From assembly GCF_019469185.1 (NCBI RefSeq), contig NZ_CP048264.1, forward strand, positions 1,488,001-1,552,000: DNA of 64,000 bases, in the 5' to 3' direction. The position numbers and the translations under genes were made by a program. The notes beneath the pieces were generated by a model. The model saw only the letters and a program-made list of their open reading frames with translations, was not told the DNA's origin and did no database searches. Position 1 is the first letter of the stretch. Each line of letters opens with the position of its first letter. The DNA is from Gilliamella sp. ESL0441 (lineage in GTDB: Bacteria; Pseudomonadota; Gammaproteobacteria; Enterobacterales; Orbaceae). Positions 42,752-53,663 of the stretch are shown here, piece after piece.

Positions 42752-43348
42752 ATAACTTTTATTATTAATATTTTTTTACAACTAATACAAAGTTAGCTCA
42801 CCAATATATTTACAATAAATTAAGTTATTCCTAAGTGATTAATATTGAGTAAATTAATAAAGTTAAGAATGAATAACGGTTTTAATGGGACTTTCGAATA
42901 ACATTTCAATATAAACCATAATACAAGATATCTGTCATTTTCAAATCACAGGTAAAACCAATATCTTTATCAATTTATGAACGTTATAAAATTAATATTA
43001 CAATTTTGAATTATTAAATAATATCCATATAATTGGATTAAAATTTCAACTATATAATTAGATAACTTACTTACAAATTGAAACAATATGAATTAAACAA
43101 TGCAAAATGCAATAAATTGTTTGAAGAAATAGATCATCGCTATTGTTATAGAATGAAACTAATCAATGCAAATTTAGATAACAAAATGAGAGTTTATGTT
43201 TATATAAAGCTAAATAATTTAAAATATAAGCGTTATCATTATTAAATTAATCTTAATGATAACGCTTGTATGTTTATAGATTAGATGAATTTACTAGCAT
43301 TAATGGTAAGTAAAACAAACTTTTTATACGATAGACTAATAGTTGTTC
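42752..43348. other. Gene-poor region right of the island
   Basis: Very AT-rich; no supported gene, RNA or attachment-site copy of the tRNA-Val 3' end. The right boundary of the island probably lies here. Confidence 0.5.
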
Positions 43349-44929
43349 TTAGTAATGAACGCCGCATAATGCTCTTTTCGGTTCATCATTACCCCAAGCG
43401 CTAGGAAATGAAATCATTCCATCATGGCTTGAAACAACAATTCCTTCTGTAATTTTTTCTTTATTTTCATTAGTTATAGTATGTGTTTCGTTTGTGTAAT
43501 ACCAACCAAACAGCCACTTAGTTTTCGGATAAGATACTGGAATACTATTATATTTTTGTGATAATAATCTTCCCCATTCACCAAAAACACCTTTACCAAT
43601 ACCACGAGTCATAATATTATATAAACGTCCCTTCATGCCATCTAAGTTTTTAGTCGAATACTCTGAAGCATTGTTTAAATCTTGACGACTTAATAATTGC
43701 ATGCCACCACTACACTGTGTTTTGGCATCAGCATAACTTTTCGTTGATGTTATTTGTGGCTCAACCCAAAGCCCCAAGGTAAAAGTATAGTCATAATGGA
43801 TATTTTTATCTGATTTTAAAGTAGCAGTGATTTTCGCTGTTTTAAATTTACTGTTAAACGTTACAATACCATTACTATCAACGGTTACAGAACTGTTATT
43901 ACTGGTATAATTATAATCTTGTTGTAAACCACCCATGACTAACTGAAATTGTGCACCAGAAAAACCTGTTGTTGGAAAAGGAACTTTAGAAACGGTTGGT
44001 TTTACTTTATACCCCTGATTTATTACATAATCTTGAGTGTGTCCTCCTCCTACATAAGGATTAGGTTTGTCTTTGGATATTCCATTCAAGCCCATACCGG
44101 TTAGGTTCCAACTAGCATCATTTTCCTGCAAATCATTTTTTACAGAACGCCATTGAGTAGTCGGATCTGTCAAAATTCCATTTGGTTTTGCAAAGCAAGT
44201 ATTAGCAACAGCTATTTGGTAGGTTTTAGTAATAGTTTTTTTGCCAGCAGACTCAGTTTGAATAAAATTAACCGGATCGCTTTCTTTAGGATTCCCGAAT
44301 TGCGTATGCACTTTAATATTTGATGCCGTAATTTGCAATTTTAATGGCATTTTATATTTATTATGACTACATGCAATATCTTTAAGATCTGCATCATCAA
44401 CCTTTTTATTATTACTATCTAGCCAAACGTAATTTAATGTATTTGTAACAGGTGTATTAGCATCAAAAGGATCCCCATTCTTATCAAAATATTCACCATT
44501 CACATCATCAATTGCGTTTCTAGGAGTAAAATAACTTTTTATGACAAAATCTTTAAGATTTGTAGTATGATCAAAGTATTTTGTATCTGCACTTTTTATA
44601 TTACCTAATTTTTCACTGTAATCCACTCCTTTATAATTAAAACCGAGTTTATCAACTATAGATTCAGATGCAAAAAATAAAGGTTTATCTCCTTGAATCG
44701 AATTGATAGTTGCTGTTGAAAGTGCAGCATTAGCAAAGTTAATACTACCTAAAATAAACATAGCAGATAGAAAACTAAACCTTGCTATTTTCTTTTTATT
44801 TTTTAATACAGATAAACTTTTTAAATAATTCCAATTTGAAGTTGGAATTAAATCTAAACTCAGATTATGTTGAGAATCTAGTTTTACTTCGCTTAAAAAT
44901 TGCGATTTTGTTTTTTTATATTGTTTCAT
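43349..44929 (-). CDS. Secreted or surface protein with a bacterial Ig-like (Big2-like) domain
   Basis: A 526-residue protein. A long basic N-terminal region ends in a signal-like segment FSFLSAMFILGSINFANA (about residues 51-68), an extended signal peptide as in autotransporters and invasins. The middle is beta-rich. A Big2-like motif SSVTVDSNGIVTFNSKFKTA is at about residues 355-375. The C-terminal part (YADAKTQCSGGMQLLSRQDLNN and onward) has a cysteine near its start and another at the end (ALCGVHY) and resembles adhesin tip domains. No membrane-barrel domain is seen. The function is unknown; surface adhesion or binding is a guess. It lies next to the tailocin, so it could be island cargo. 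Confidence 0.55.
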   Translation of the reverse strand: MKQYKKTKSQFLSEVKLDSQHNLSLDLIPTSNWNYLKSLSVLKNKKKIARFSFLSAMFILGSINFANAALSTATINSIQGDKPLFFASESIVDKLGFNYKGVDYSEKLGNIKSADTKYFDHTTNLKDFVIKSYFTPRNAIDDVNGEYFDKNGDPFDANTPVTNTLNYVWLDSNNKKVDDADLKDIACSHNKYKMPLKLQITASNIKVHTQFGNPKESDPVNFIQTESAGKKTITKTYQIAVANTCFAKPNGILTDPTTQWRSVKNDLQENDASWNLTGMGLNGISKDKPNPYVGGGHTQDYVINQGYKVKPTVSKVPFPTTGFSGAQFQLVMGGLQQDYNYTSNNSSVTVDSNGIVTFNSKFKTAKITATLKSDKNIHYDYTFTLGLWVEPQITSTKSYADAKTQCSGGMQLLSRQDLNNASEYSTKNLDGMKGRLYNIMTRGIGKGVFGEWGRLLSQKYNSIPVSYPKTKWLFGWYYTNETHTITNENKEKITEGIVVSSHDGMISFPSAWGNDEPKRALCGVHY

Positions 44930-45512
44930 ATCGTTTTCTTAATTAATAAAATAAAAAATCAATCATTACTCAATTTGGATTGATTTCATAAACCTTCACT
45001 AGTTAGAACATACTTATGAATCTAGAGGTATGCTCATGGCGCGCATTATCGATCGGATTTATCGATCTATCAATATATGATTAATTTAAAATCACTATCA
45101 AAACAATGTATAAATAACTAAATCTAATTTTTTCAAGGTTAAATTTTTAATCATTGACAGTTTATTTTTTAGCAACAAGAATTAGAATAACCAGTTGATT
45201 AATAATGTTTTTTATTTTTTATTTGGGGTTTTAGTCTAAAACCAGATTTTGGCAATAATAAGTTTAACCTATTAAAATTATAGGTTAATTTAGCAACAAC
45301 TTATCAGTGGTTAAATTCAACAGAGATTGATGAAAAAACACCCGCTTATATAATTAATATGATTCAATTTAGAGGGATGTTTTTTGCAATTTTAAAAGGC
45401 TTTTGTAAGATTTAATATGAGATATATTTTATAAAAAATAATAGGTTATTTACTTGATGTGACATTCTCATCAAGCAATTTAAAAATACTATTACTTGAT
45501 GAGAAATAACGT
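44930..45512. other. Intergenic region between the Ig-like protein and the receptor
   Basis: No gene is visible. TTATCGATC occurs twice (near 45046 and 45058), and CATAC/GTATG arms flank a short A/T stretch near 45008, possibly part of the promoter region of the Ig-like gene. No terminator is clear. Confidence 0.3.
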
Positions 45513-47483
45513 TTAAAAATTAATTTCAGTTCCCATGAAATAACGTCTACCATCTAATGTTTTACCATAATCATCATTGGTGACTTTTTTATCAAATAAA
45601 TTATAAATACCCGCATAAATTTTTGCCTGTTTGTGTATTTGATAAGATGCACCGAAATCCCAGAAAGTATAACTCGGATATTCCGTTTTTTTGCCATTAC
45701 GATTTACCGATGTTTCTATTCCAGAATAAACTACTTTAGCCCATAAATCCCATTGTTGAGTAACATTCCAATCTAATTGAGTATTAAATTTTTGTTTAGG
45801 GGTTCGATTTAAAGGCTTACCTTTATTGTTTCCACTCTTCTGTTCTGTTTTGGTCCAAGAGTAATTAGCGGATAAAAGTAATTCACTGAATAGAGGTGTT
45901 TTAAACGATATTTCAAGACCTTTAATATCAGCTTTATCTACATTTTCCCATTTCTGTATCAAATCATAATATCCTTGACCAGATAGATAACATTTTTTCT
46001 TGTTGGTTTTATCATCACATATGTTATAACTTTGAATTTTATTTTTATATTTTGTGTAAAATAGTGTTGCAGTGGTATCTAATCCATAACTATTACTATA
46101 GCCTAAGCCAATTTCAAAATTTTGACTTTTTTCTGGTTTTAAATCTGGATTACCTATTATAATTCCATCTCTTGCGTAACCACCTGTTCCCTGTCCCCAA
46201 TCAGATACGACCTGACGCAATTTTGGTGTTGCAAAACCTGTTGAATACCCCCCTTTCAGAGTAAAATTATCATCAATATCCCAAACACTGTAAATTCTTG
46301 GATTCCAGTTATCGCCATAATTTTCATCTCGGTTATAACGTAACCCGAATGTTAAATTTAGATTATCTAAAAGTTGCAATTCATCTTCACTAAATAAAGC
46401 ATAATTCCAACGTTCAATTTTAGTGATACTATTTTTAAGTTTATTACCATGATCAAGTAACTGCTGATAACTATATTTACCACCAATGGTTAGCATATTG
46501 ATACCAAAGGGAACAGTAGCTCTTGTATCCACATCAGTGTTACGGATTTTCATTTTTCTATTTTTATTATTGTTTCCTTCAAAGGCAACAAAAGAAGTAG
46601 TTGAAACATCTCCAAACAAGCCATTATGAGTTAACGCAAATGAATTATGGTGATTGTCACGCGCAAATTTACCCTGCCTATTCGTTCTAGTTTTACCGGC
46701 AGTAGCCTCACTGTTTTGTAAAGCGCGCCCAAAATCCAGATCAAACTTTTGAGAATCAGAAGCATTGACTGATATCTTACCATTTATACTACGTAATTTT
46801 TGTGCAGCATGACCATTTAAGAACTTATCTTCATGACGATCAGAATATTGACCATATAACTGAATTCCCAGAATATTTTCTATAAGTGGTCCCATTGTTG
46901 AAAAACTACTGGTAAAGGTATTTTTTTCCTCAGAACGATAAGGAATAATAGATTCTAAGCGTAGGCTTGAGTTCCAATTATCTGATACTTTTTTAGTAAT
47001 AACATTGATTACTCCCCCCATTGCATCAGAACCATATAATGATGACATTGGTCCTCTGACCACTTCAATACGTTCTATTGCGGTTAAAGGTGGAAGCCAA
47101 CCTTGTTCAAAACCAGAATTATCACTATTTGGCCTTGTTTCACGTGTACTCACCTTTTTTCCATCAACTAAAATCATTGTATATTTTGAATCCATACCAC
47201 GAATACTAATATCGGTGGAATCTCCACCGCCAGTAATCGTGACTCCTGGTATATCCTTTAATGCATCTGTCACATCTCGATAAGGTTTATTACTAATTTC
47301 TTCTGAGGTAATAACCGAAATGGTTGCAGGGGCTTCTTTTATTTGTTGAGCAAAACCTGAAGCGGTAACAACCATTGTGTCTGTATTAGCAGAATTATTA
47401 GCTATAGCGTGAGTTGATAAAGACAATAATAGACAGGAATTAATAACATGCGCGGAGAATTTTAAATTTTTTTTCATATTCAT
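45513..47483 (-). CDS. cirA: TonB-dependent catecholate siderophore receptor, CirA-like
   Basis: A 656-residue outer-membrane receptor. The start at 47483 gives MNMKKNLKFSAHV, a signal peptide ending near AIANN, then the TonB box DTMVVTAS. The plug domain has ISVRGMDSKYTMILVDGK-like sequence and ERIEVVRGPMSSLYGSDAMGGVINVITKK (family landmark). A 22-strand barrel ends in GRRYFMGTEINF with a terminal aromatic. Closest to E. coli CirA by the shared order of motifs. Fur-like boxes lie upstream, shared with the divergent binding-protein gene. Confidence 0.88.
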   Translation of the reverse strand: MNMKKNLKFSAHVINSCLLLSLSTHAIANNSANTDTMVVTASGFAQQIKEAPATISVITSEEISNKPYRDVTDALKDIPGVTITGGGDSTDISIRGMDSKYTMILVDGKKVSTRETRPNSDNSGFEQGWLPPLTAIERIEVVRGPMSSLYGSDAMGGVINVITKKVSDNWNSSLRLESIIPYRSEEKNTFTSSFSTMGPLIENILGIQLYGQYSDRHEDKFLNGHAAQKLRSINGKISVNASDSQKFDLDFGRALQNSEATAGKTRTNRQGKFARDNHHNSFALTHNGLFGDVSTTSFVAFEGNNNKNRKMKIRNTDVDTRATVPFGINMLTIGGKYSYQQLLDHGNKLKNSITKIERWNYALFSEDELQLLDNLNLTFGLRYNRDENYGDNWNPRIYSVWDIDDNFTLKGGYSTGFATPKLRQVVSDWGQGTGGYARDGIIIGNPDLKPEKSQNFEIGLGYSNSYGLDTTATLFYTKYKNKIQSYNICDDKTNKKKCYLSGQGYYDLIQKWENVDKADIKGLEISFKTPLFSELLLSANYSWTKTEQKSGNNKGKPLNRTPKQKFNTQLDWNVTQQWDLWAKVVYSGIETSVNRNGKKTEYPSYTFWDFGASYQIHKQAKIYAGIYNLFDKKVTNDDYGKTLDGRRYFMGTEINF

Positions 47484-47550
47484 TGATATAACCCTATTAT
47501 TTATATTGATATTTTGCGATTTGATGCGACTGATGATCAATATACCATAT

Positions 47551-47593
47551 GAGAATGATTATCGATAGCTTTTTGAGAATGATTGCTAATATT
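47551..47593. promoter_or_regulatory. Fur-box-like repeats upstream of the receptor gene
   Basis: GAGAATGATTATCGATAGC (47551-47569) agrees with 14 of 19 positions of the Fur consensus by my count. A second related copy begins GAGAATGATTGC at 47575. Confidence 0.6.
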
Positions 47594-47631
47594 AAAATTA
47601 TATAGCTTTAAATAAGATTTAACTATAAAAT

Positions 47632-47650
47632 AAGAATAATTATCATTTAC
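47632..47650. promoter_or_regulatory. Fur-box-like site upstream of the binding-protein gene
   Basis: AAGAATAATTATCATTTAC agrees with about 13 of 19 consensus positions, just before the ribosome-binding site (AAGGTGAGG) of the plus-strand gene. Confidence 0.55.
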
Positions 47651-47664
47651 ATTAAGGTGAGGAA

Positions 47665-48594
47665 ATGAACATGGTTAGAAATAAAAAAATACTTTTAATT
47701 ATGATAACATCAGCAATATTAGGCTTAGCTGGATGCCAATCAAAAACGACAATAACAACGGATAATCAAACTATCGTTATACCTAAATATCTCCACAAAA
47801 TAGTTGTAATGAACTATGGGGCTCTCGATACTTTAGATGCTTTAGGTAAAGGTTCATTAGTAGCAGCCACCCCTCAATCAATTATCCCGTCATATTTAGA
47901 ACAATATAAAAATAATCATGTCATCGATACCGGTAATATGAAAGAACCCAATATAGAACTAATCAAACAAACTCATCCTGATCTTATTATTATTGATGGA
48001 CGTCAAGCAAATAAAAAAGATGAGTTGTCAAAAATTGCCCCAGTGCTTAATTTAAGTGTTGATAGCAAACATTATTTTGAATCAACAAAAAATCATATCA
48101 ATTTGTTAGCGAGCATTACCGGAACCGAAAACACAGCAACTCAACTCATTGCTTCGCTCAATAACAAAATTAACCAAGCTCAAATAATAACCTCAGCAAG
48201 CCCTAAAAAGGCCATTGTCGCTATTCACAACAATGGAAAAATGATTCTTATTAATAATAGTTCAAGTGCTTCGCTTATCCATGATGTATTAAAAGTCAAA
48301 AGAGCGGTACCACTTTTAGCTAACCAGCCAGCTACAAATGGAGAACGACCAGCACCTACTTTTGTTGACGATAAATATATTAAAACCGTTAAGCCAGATA
48401 TTATTTTTGTCATTGATCGAAGTCATGCTATTGGTCAACAAGCCATAAAAGCGGACTATTTCGATGCAAAAGTTCTCAATAAAAGTAAAACAACCGTTAT
48501 ATATTTGACACCTGATCTATGGTACTTATCTGGTGGTGGTGCAGAAAGCTTAGAGCGTCAAGTGACCGAAGTGATGAATGCTTTTAATAATTAA
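47665..48594 (+). CDS. Siderophore ABC transporter substrate-binding lipoprotein
   Basis: A 309-residue periplasmic binding protein of the FepB/CeuE/YclQ class. The N-terminus ends in a lipobox LAGC (C24), so it is membrane-anchored. The fold has two lobes joined by a long helix, with segments TIVIPKYLHKIVVMNYGALDTLDALG and a C-terminal DLWYLSGGGAESLERQV. It is divergent from the CirA-like receptor under Fur-like sites. The permease and ATPase genes are not next to it and must be elsewhere. Confidence 0.87.
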   Translation: MNMVRNKKILLIMITSAILGLAGCQSKTTITTDNQTIVIPKYLHKIVVMNYGALDTLDALGKGSLVAATPQSIIPSYLEQYKNNHVIDTGNMKEPNIELIKQTHPDLIIIDGRQANKKDELSKIAPVLNLSVDSKHYFESTKNHINLLASITGTENTATQLIASLNNKINQAQIITSASPKKAIVAIHNNGKMILINNSSSASLIHDVLKVKRAVPLLANQPATNGERPAPTFVDDKYIKTVKPDIIFVIDRSHAIGQQAIKADYFDAKVLNKSKTTVIYLTPDLWYLSGGGAESLERQVTEVMNAFNN

Positions 48595-48613
48595 CATGTT
48601 GTTTAAATTGATT

Positions 48614-48640
48614 CATACAGCCCAGTACAAAGGCTGTATG
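48614..48640 (+). terminator. Terminator-like hairpin after the binding-protein gene
   Basis: Perfect arms CATACAGCC and GGCTGTATG with a 9-base loop, 20 bases after the stop. The remaining 48641-48975 shows no gene; it holds the rimO promoter region. Confidence 0.6.
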
Positions 48641-48975
48641 AGTTAGCATCTAACGTATTTTTAATACTAAGTCACCTTCTTAAAATAAAGTTAAGTCACA
48701 AAAGTTGGAATAATCAAGTTGATCTATCAAATTATGTTCGTTTGATTGTATTAAAATATTGTCAGTTCAAGCGATAATTCTACCTAATAAACATTATTAA
48801 CATTATCATTCAAATCCCATTTTCTGTTAATTAAGAATGTGAAAATCAGTGTATTTACAATGCTTAAATGTGTTAAAATGGCAATATTTTGAATTAACAA
48901 CAACTAATTAATCGATAAAATTTATTTTATTATCAATTTAATACCCCATAAATATTAAACACTATTACAAATACT

Positions 48976-50298
48976 ATGAATATGTCATCCCCTACTATTG
49001 GATTTGTGAGCCTTGGTTGTCCTAAAAATTTGGTTGACTCAGAGCGAATTTTAACTGAATTAAGAACGCAAGGTTATCAGGTGGTACCAAGCTACGAAAA
49101 TGCAGATTTAGTCATCGTCAATACATGCGGTTTTATTGATAGTGCCGTACAAGAATCGTTAGAAGCCATTGGTGAAGCTTTAAATGAGAATGGCAAGGTC
49201 ATTGTGACAGGCTGTTTAGGTGCAAAAGAAGATCAAATACGCAATGTACATCCTAAAGTACTCGAAATATCGGGACCTCACAGCTACGAGGCAGTACTCA
49301 CTCATGTCAATAAATATGCCCCTAAACCCGCATATAATCCCTTTACCAGTTTAGTACCACAGCAAGGTGTGAAATTAACGCCTAAGCATTATGCGTATTT
49401 AAAAATATCGGAAGGTTGTAATCACAACTGTACATTTTGCATTATTCCATCACTTCGTGGCGAAATGGTTAGCCGACCAATTGGTAATGTACTTGATGAA
49501 GCAAAGCGATTAGCTGATAGTGGCGTTAAAGAGTTACTCGTTATTGCTCAAGATACCTCAGCATATGGTATCGATATTAAAAATCGTACCAACTTTTGGA
49601 ATGGAATGCCATTAAAAACTGATATCCAAACGTTATGCGAACAATTAGCAACGTTAGGCATTTGGGTAAGGCTCCATTACATGTATCCTTATCCAAGTGT
49701 TGATAATTTGATCCCGTTAATGGCAGAGGGGAAAATCTTACCGTATCTGGATGTACCACTTCAACATGCCAGCCCTTCGGTTTTAAAATCAATGAAACGA
49801 CCAGGCACCATTGATAAAACACTTGAACGAATTTATAAATGGCGAGAAATCTGTCCGGATATTACTTTACGTTCAACATTTATTGTCGGTTATCCAGGGG
49901 AAACAGAACAAGATTTCGATTTATTACTCGATTTTCTAAGCAAAGCCAAGCTTGATCGTGTGGGATGTTTTCCCTATAGCCCGATCGAAGGTGCGGCAGC
50001 CAATCAGCTCGCGAATCAACTTCCGGAAGAAGTTAAGCAAGAACGTTTTCATCGTTTTATGCAATTACAACAAACAATTTCAACCGAAAAATTACAAAAT
50101 AAAATTGGCAAAACCTTGTCTGTTATTATTGATGAAGTGGATGAAGAAGGCGCTATCGGACGCAGCATGGCCGATGCACCTGAAATAGATGGTGTTGTCT
50201 ATTTAAATGAAGAAAAAAGTGTTCACGTTGGTGATATTGTTCAAGTTGAGATTGAACATTCCGATGAATATGATTTATGGGGAACTGTAAAACAGTAA
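48976..50298 (+). CDS. rimO: Ribosomal protein S12 methylthiotransferase RimO
   Basis: Radical-SAM enzyme that adds a methylthio group to an aspartate of ribosomal protein S12. It has 440 residues. The N-terminal UPF0004 domain starts [14 protein letters not shown] with cluster cysteines; the radical-SAM motif is CNHNCTFC; a C-terminal TRAM domain closes the protein. An exporter gene follows after 9 bases, so they may be co-transcribed. Confidence 0.96.
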   Translation: MNMSSPTIGFVSLGCPKNLVDSERILTELRTQGYQVVPSYENADLVIVNTCGFIDSAVQESLEAIGEALNENGKVIVTGCLGAKEDQIRNVHPKVLEISGPHSYEAVLTHVNKYAPKPAYNPFTSLVPQQGVKLTPKHYAYLKISEGCNHNCTFCIIPSLRGEMVSRPIGNVLDEAKRLADSGVKELLVIAQDTSAYGIDIKNRTNFWNGMPLKTDIQTLCEQLATLGIWVRLHYMYPYPSVDNLIPLMAEGKILPYLDVPLQHASPSVLKSMKRPGTIDKTLERIYKWREICPDITLRSTFIVGYPGETEQDFDLLLDFLSKAKLDRVGCFPYSPIEGAAANQLANQLPEEVKQERFHRFMQLQQTISTEKLQNKIGKTLSVIIDEVDEEGAIGRSMADAPEIDGVVYLNEEKSVHVGDIVQVEIEHSDEYDLWGTVKQ

Positions 50299-50307
50299 AC
50301 AATTCCA

Positions 50308-51696
50308 ATGAAACAACATTATCGAAACGAAATCAAAAAACTTATTGCTCTTTCAGTTCCCGTACTGATAGCACAAATCTCGCAAACAGCCATAACCTTC
50401 GTCGATACTATTATGGCTGGTAACTATAGTAAAACGGCGTTATCTGGGGTTGCCATTGCAGTCTCAATTTGGTTACCAACCATATTATTTGGACAAGGTT
50501 TATTAAGCGTTTTAACGCCAATTATTTCCAATTTAAATGGTGCAGCTAAACGTCATCAAGTTGCTGATCACACTCGACAAGGTGTGGTTATTGCGTTGTT
50601 GTTATCAGTGATAATGATGTTGATTTTATACCACTCGGATAAACTGATTAGTTTAAGAAGTTCAGTCGAACATCCTATCGATCCGGAAATGGTTGAAGTT
50701 GCCGTATCTTTTTTACGAGCCATAATGTGGGGTGTTCCTGCTTTCTTATTGTTTTTAGTTTACCGCAATCAGTGTGAAGGTTTATCCAATACAAAACCGG
50801 CCATGGTAATTATCTTTATTGCATTACTTGCCAACATTCCCATTAATTATGTTTTAATTTATGGAAAATTAGGTTTACCTGCTTTCGGTGGAGTTGGATG
50901 TGGCATTACCGCAGCAATTATATTTTGGCTAATGTTTTTTTTAAAACGTCTGTATACATTAACCACTACCAGTCAACGTGATATTCGAAAAACCCCAATC
51001 ACAAAACTTATTGATTGGGCAATTATAAAAAAGGTTGTTCTATTAGGGACTCCTCTTGCATTGGCTTACTTTTTTGAAATGAGTTTATTTGCTGTCATAG
51101 CATTACTGATCGCCCCATTAGGTCAAATTACGGTGGCAGCACATCAAATTATCTTTACTATCAGCAGTTTAACATTTGCAATTCCGCTTTCACTTGGAGT
51201 TGCAACCAGTATTCGTGTTGGTTATTTGTTGGGACAAAAAGAACTATCTCTAGCCAAACATACCGCATATATGAGTTTAGCTATTTCTCTGACAATTGCG
51301 ATAATTGTTGCGTTAATTCTAGTTGTTTTTCGAACACCAATCATTACGTTATTTACTCAAGAAGTCGCCGTTATTACGATTTGTATGCATCTCATTATTT
51401 TATTAGCTATCTATCAGGCTTCTGATTATTTGCAAGTTGTAGCCAGCAATGTACTTCGTGGTTATAAAGACACGCAAAGCATCTTCTTTATTACTTTGCT
51501 TTCTTATTGGGTAGTAGGATTACCTGTGGGTTATATTTTAGGTTTGACAGATCTAATTATGGAGCCAATTGGTGCTGCTGGTTTTTGGATTGGCATTATT
51601 TTAGGACTGGCAGTCGCCGCCATTTTATTAATTGTCAGAATGATATACATCCAAAAACAGCCTGACGTAACAATATTAACACGAGCATCAAAGTAA
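50308..51696 (+). CDS. mdtK: MATE family multidrug exporter, MdtK/NorM-like
   Basis: A 462-residue Na+ or H+ coupled drug antiporter with 12 membrane helices in two halves. It begins YRNEIKKLIALSVPVLIAQISQTAITFVDTIMAG (family landmark) as in MdtK. It sits 9 bases after rimO and ends with its own hairpin. The symbol is given by similarity to E. coli MdtK. Confidence 0.88.
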   Translation: MKQHYRNEIKKLIALSVPVLIAQISQTAITFVDTIMAGNYSKTALSGVAIAVSIWLPTILFGQGLLSVLTPIISNLNGAAKRHQVADHTRQGVVIALLLSVIMMLILYHSDKLISLRSSVEHPIDPEMVEVAVSFLRAIMWGVPAFLLFLVYRNQCEGLSNTKPAMVIIFIALLANIPINYVLIYGKLGLPAFGGVGCGITAAIIFWLMFFLKRLYTLTTTSQRDIRKTPITKLIDWAIIKKVVLLGTPLALAYFFEMSLFAVIALLIAPLGQITVAAHQIIFTISSLTFAIPLSLGVATSIRVGYLLGQKELSLAKHTAYMSLAISLTIAIIVALILVVFRTPIITLFTQEVAVITICMHLIILLAIYQASDYLQVVASNVLRGYKDTQSIFFITLLSYWVVGLPVGYILGLTDLIMEPIGAAGFWIGIILGLAVAAILLIVRMIYIQKQPDVTILTRASK

Positions 51697-51742
51697 AATA
51701 ATGCTGCAAATCTAAAACAAATTTTTTATTCATTCTGAAATT

Positions 51743-51772
51743 CAACACTAATCAAATAATTGATCAGTGTTG
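51743..51772 (+). terminator. Hairpin after the MATE exporter gene
   Basis: Arms CAACACT and AGTGTTG with further internal TCAA/TTGA pairing. The rest of 51773-52014 has no gene and is presumed promoter region. Confidence 0.55.
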
Positions 51773-52014
51773 ATTTACAATAAACCAAAAATTATTTATC
51801 AATAACATAAATTTAAACTCCACTGAAGAATAATCTTCAATTTCGTTATACAACTAACGCAGCCTCCCAAAAATTAAGAAATTGTTAAAATTTATTTCTG
51901 TAATTCTTATAAATACTACATTTAAAAGAAATGATAATATCAATTGATTAAAAATCAATTAACTATATAATTACCTACTTTGTAAATAATTCATTAAAGT
52001 GTATTGATTTTGTA

Positions 52015-53604
52015 ATGACCTCTAAAAAAAATTTATTTTCTCATATAATCTGTTTTGCTCTTGCTGTAGTGTTAGTGTATTTATTAGGATATCCCCAAAG
52101 GAGAGATCGAATATTACTTACCTATTTTTCGCTAATTTTTTTAGCTAGATTTCCTTTTTTTAGGATTTTTTTTGGTATTTCGTTCGTCATTGCTGCATTT
52201 TATGCACCAATTGCTTACTACTATGGTCCACCTAATGTGGCTGTTATAAGCGCTTTATTTGAAACCGATATTGACGAAATAAAGGAATTTTTTTCGCAAT
52301 TGCCTATTTATTTCTTTCTAATAACTTTTTTACTGGTATCTGTATTTATTCTTATTTTTATAAAAATGCCATTTCCTCATGTTAAAAATCGCTTATTAAT
52401 TATTTTTGCATTGTTATTATTATGTTACAAACCTACAAAATCTGTAATTAAATCGATTCCTAGTGAAACCAATCATTCTATGGTTGAATTAGCCTTAAAT
52501 AAGGTTAAATATCCTTTTTTTGAGTTCTATAAGGCACTATATGCCAGTGGAAAAATTTATTTTACTGAGAAACAAGCACAGCTTGAACAAATACAGAAAC
52601 AAAACACCATACCTATTATATCGGTGAAACCTAGTCACAAAAATTACATTATTATTATTGGTGAAAGTGTTCGCAAAGATTATATGAATGCATACGGATT
52701 TAATTATGACAATACGCCTTTTGCCAGTCAGAATGCTAATATAGTATGGGATGGCTTAATTTCACCGGCATCCAACACTCAATCATCTGTGCCTCATTTA
52801 ATAAGCCAATCTATTTTTTCAGACAATAAAACTGTTAATGCTCAGTTAAATAATAATATCGTCAGTATTGCAAATGAAGCAGGATTTGAAACCTATTGGC
52901 TTTCTAATCAAGGCAAATTAGGAGAAATTGAGATTACCGTACCTCGCATTGCGGCCTATGCAAAGTCAAGTTTTTACACAAAAAAAGGCGAATACAATGG
53001 TAAATCTTCACATGGTAAATTTGATACGTTACTATTGCCTGAATTAGATAGAATTTTGTCAGATAAACATCCTAAACCAAGACTAATTGTCATGCATCTT
53101 ATGGGTTCTCATTCAAAGTTCTGTCGTAGATTAGAATATGATATCCAATTTGAACTAAACCATGAAAATATTTCATGCTATGTCAGTAGTATAAAAGAAA
53201 CAGATGATTTGATTAAATCAACGATTGATATACTAAAAAAATACAATGAAGATTATTCTGTCGTTTATTTTGCAGATCATGGTCTTGCGCATTTCAATCA
53301 ACATCAAGATCTAAGACACAATTGGGAATATCAAAATAGTTACGAAGTACCCTTTATTTTCTTTGATTCAAAAAGTATATCACAACAAAAAATACAGAAA
53401 AAAATTTCAGGCTTTCAGTTCGTTTACTTATTAAGTAAATGGATGGGGATTACTTTAGATGTTTCACATGACTACATGCAAAATGAGCTTATTGATATTC
53501 CTCATCAAACTAAAATCAAAGTAAAAGATTGGAAAAATGAACTGTATCCATATGAAAAATTAAAGAACGATCCAAATCCGTATTCGAATGAATCAAAAAA
53601 ATGA
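52015..53604 (+). CDS. Phosphoethanolamine transferase-like membrane sulfatase-fold protein
   Basis: A 529-residue protein with about four to five N-terminal membrane helices (residues 1-140) and a periplasmic alkaline-phosphatase-fold domain. The metal site begins IIIIGESVRKDYMNAYG; the nucleophile is a threonine in SNTQSSVPHL; FADHGLAHF and the HNWEYQNSYEVPF segment complete it. It fits the EptA/CptA/OpgE group, which adds phosphoethanolamine to lipid A, core LPS or glucans. The acceptor cannot be told from sequence. Confidence 0.8.
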   Translation: MTSKKNLFSHIICFALAVVLVYLLGYPQRRDRILLTYFSLIFLARFPFFRIFFGISFVIAAFYAPIAYYYGPPNVAVISALFETDIDEIKEFFSQLPIYFFLITFLLVSVFILIFIKMPFPHVKNRLLIIFALLLLCYKPTKSVIKSIPSETNHSMVELALNKVKYPFFEFYKALYASGKIYFTEKQAQLEQIQKQNTIPIISVKPSHKNYIIIIGESVRKDYMNAYGFNYDNTPFASQNANIVWDGLISPASNTQSSVPHLISQSIFSDNKTVNAQLNNNIVSIANEAGFETYWLSNQGKLGEIEITVPRIAAYAKSSFYTKKGEYNGKSSHGKFDTLLLPELDRILSDKHPKPRLIVMHLMGSHSKFCRRLEYDIQFELNHENISCYVSSIKETDDLIKSTIDILKKYNEDYSVVYFADHGLAHFNQHQDLRHNWEYQNSYEVPFIFFDSKSISQQKIQKKISGFQFVYLLSKWMGITLDVSHDYMQNELIDIPHQTKIKVKDWKNELYPYEKLKNDPNPYSNESKK

Positions 53605-53617
53605 TCTATTTAAACAA

Positions 53618-53641
53618 CGCCATTACACTAAAGTAATGGCG
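53618..53641. terminator. Bidirectional terminator between converging genes
   Basis: Perfect arms CGCCATTAC and GTAATGGCG with a 6-base loop between the transferase gene and tkt. Confidence 0.7.
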
Positions 53642-53663
53642 CTTTACTCATGGTAATGACCAA

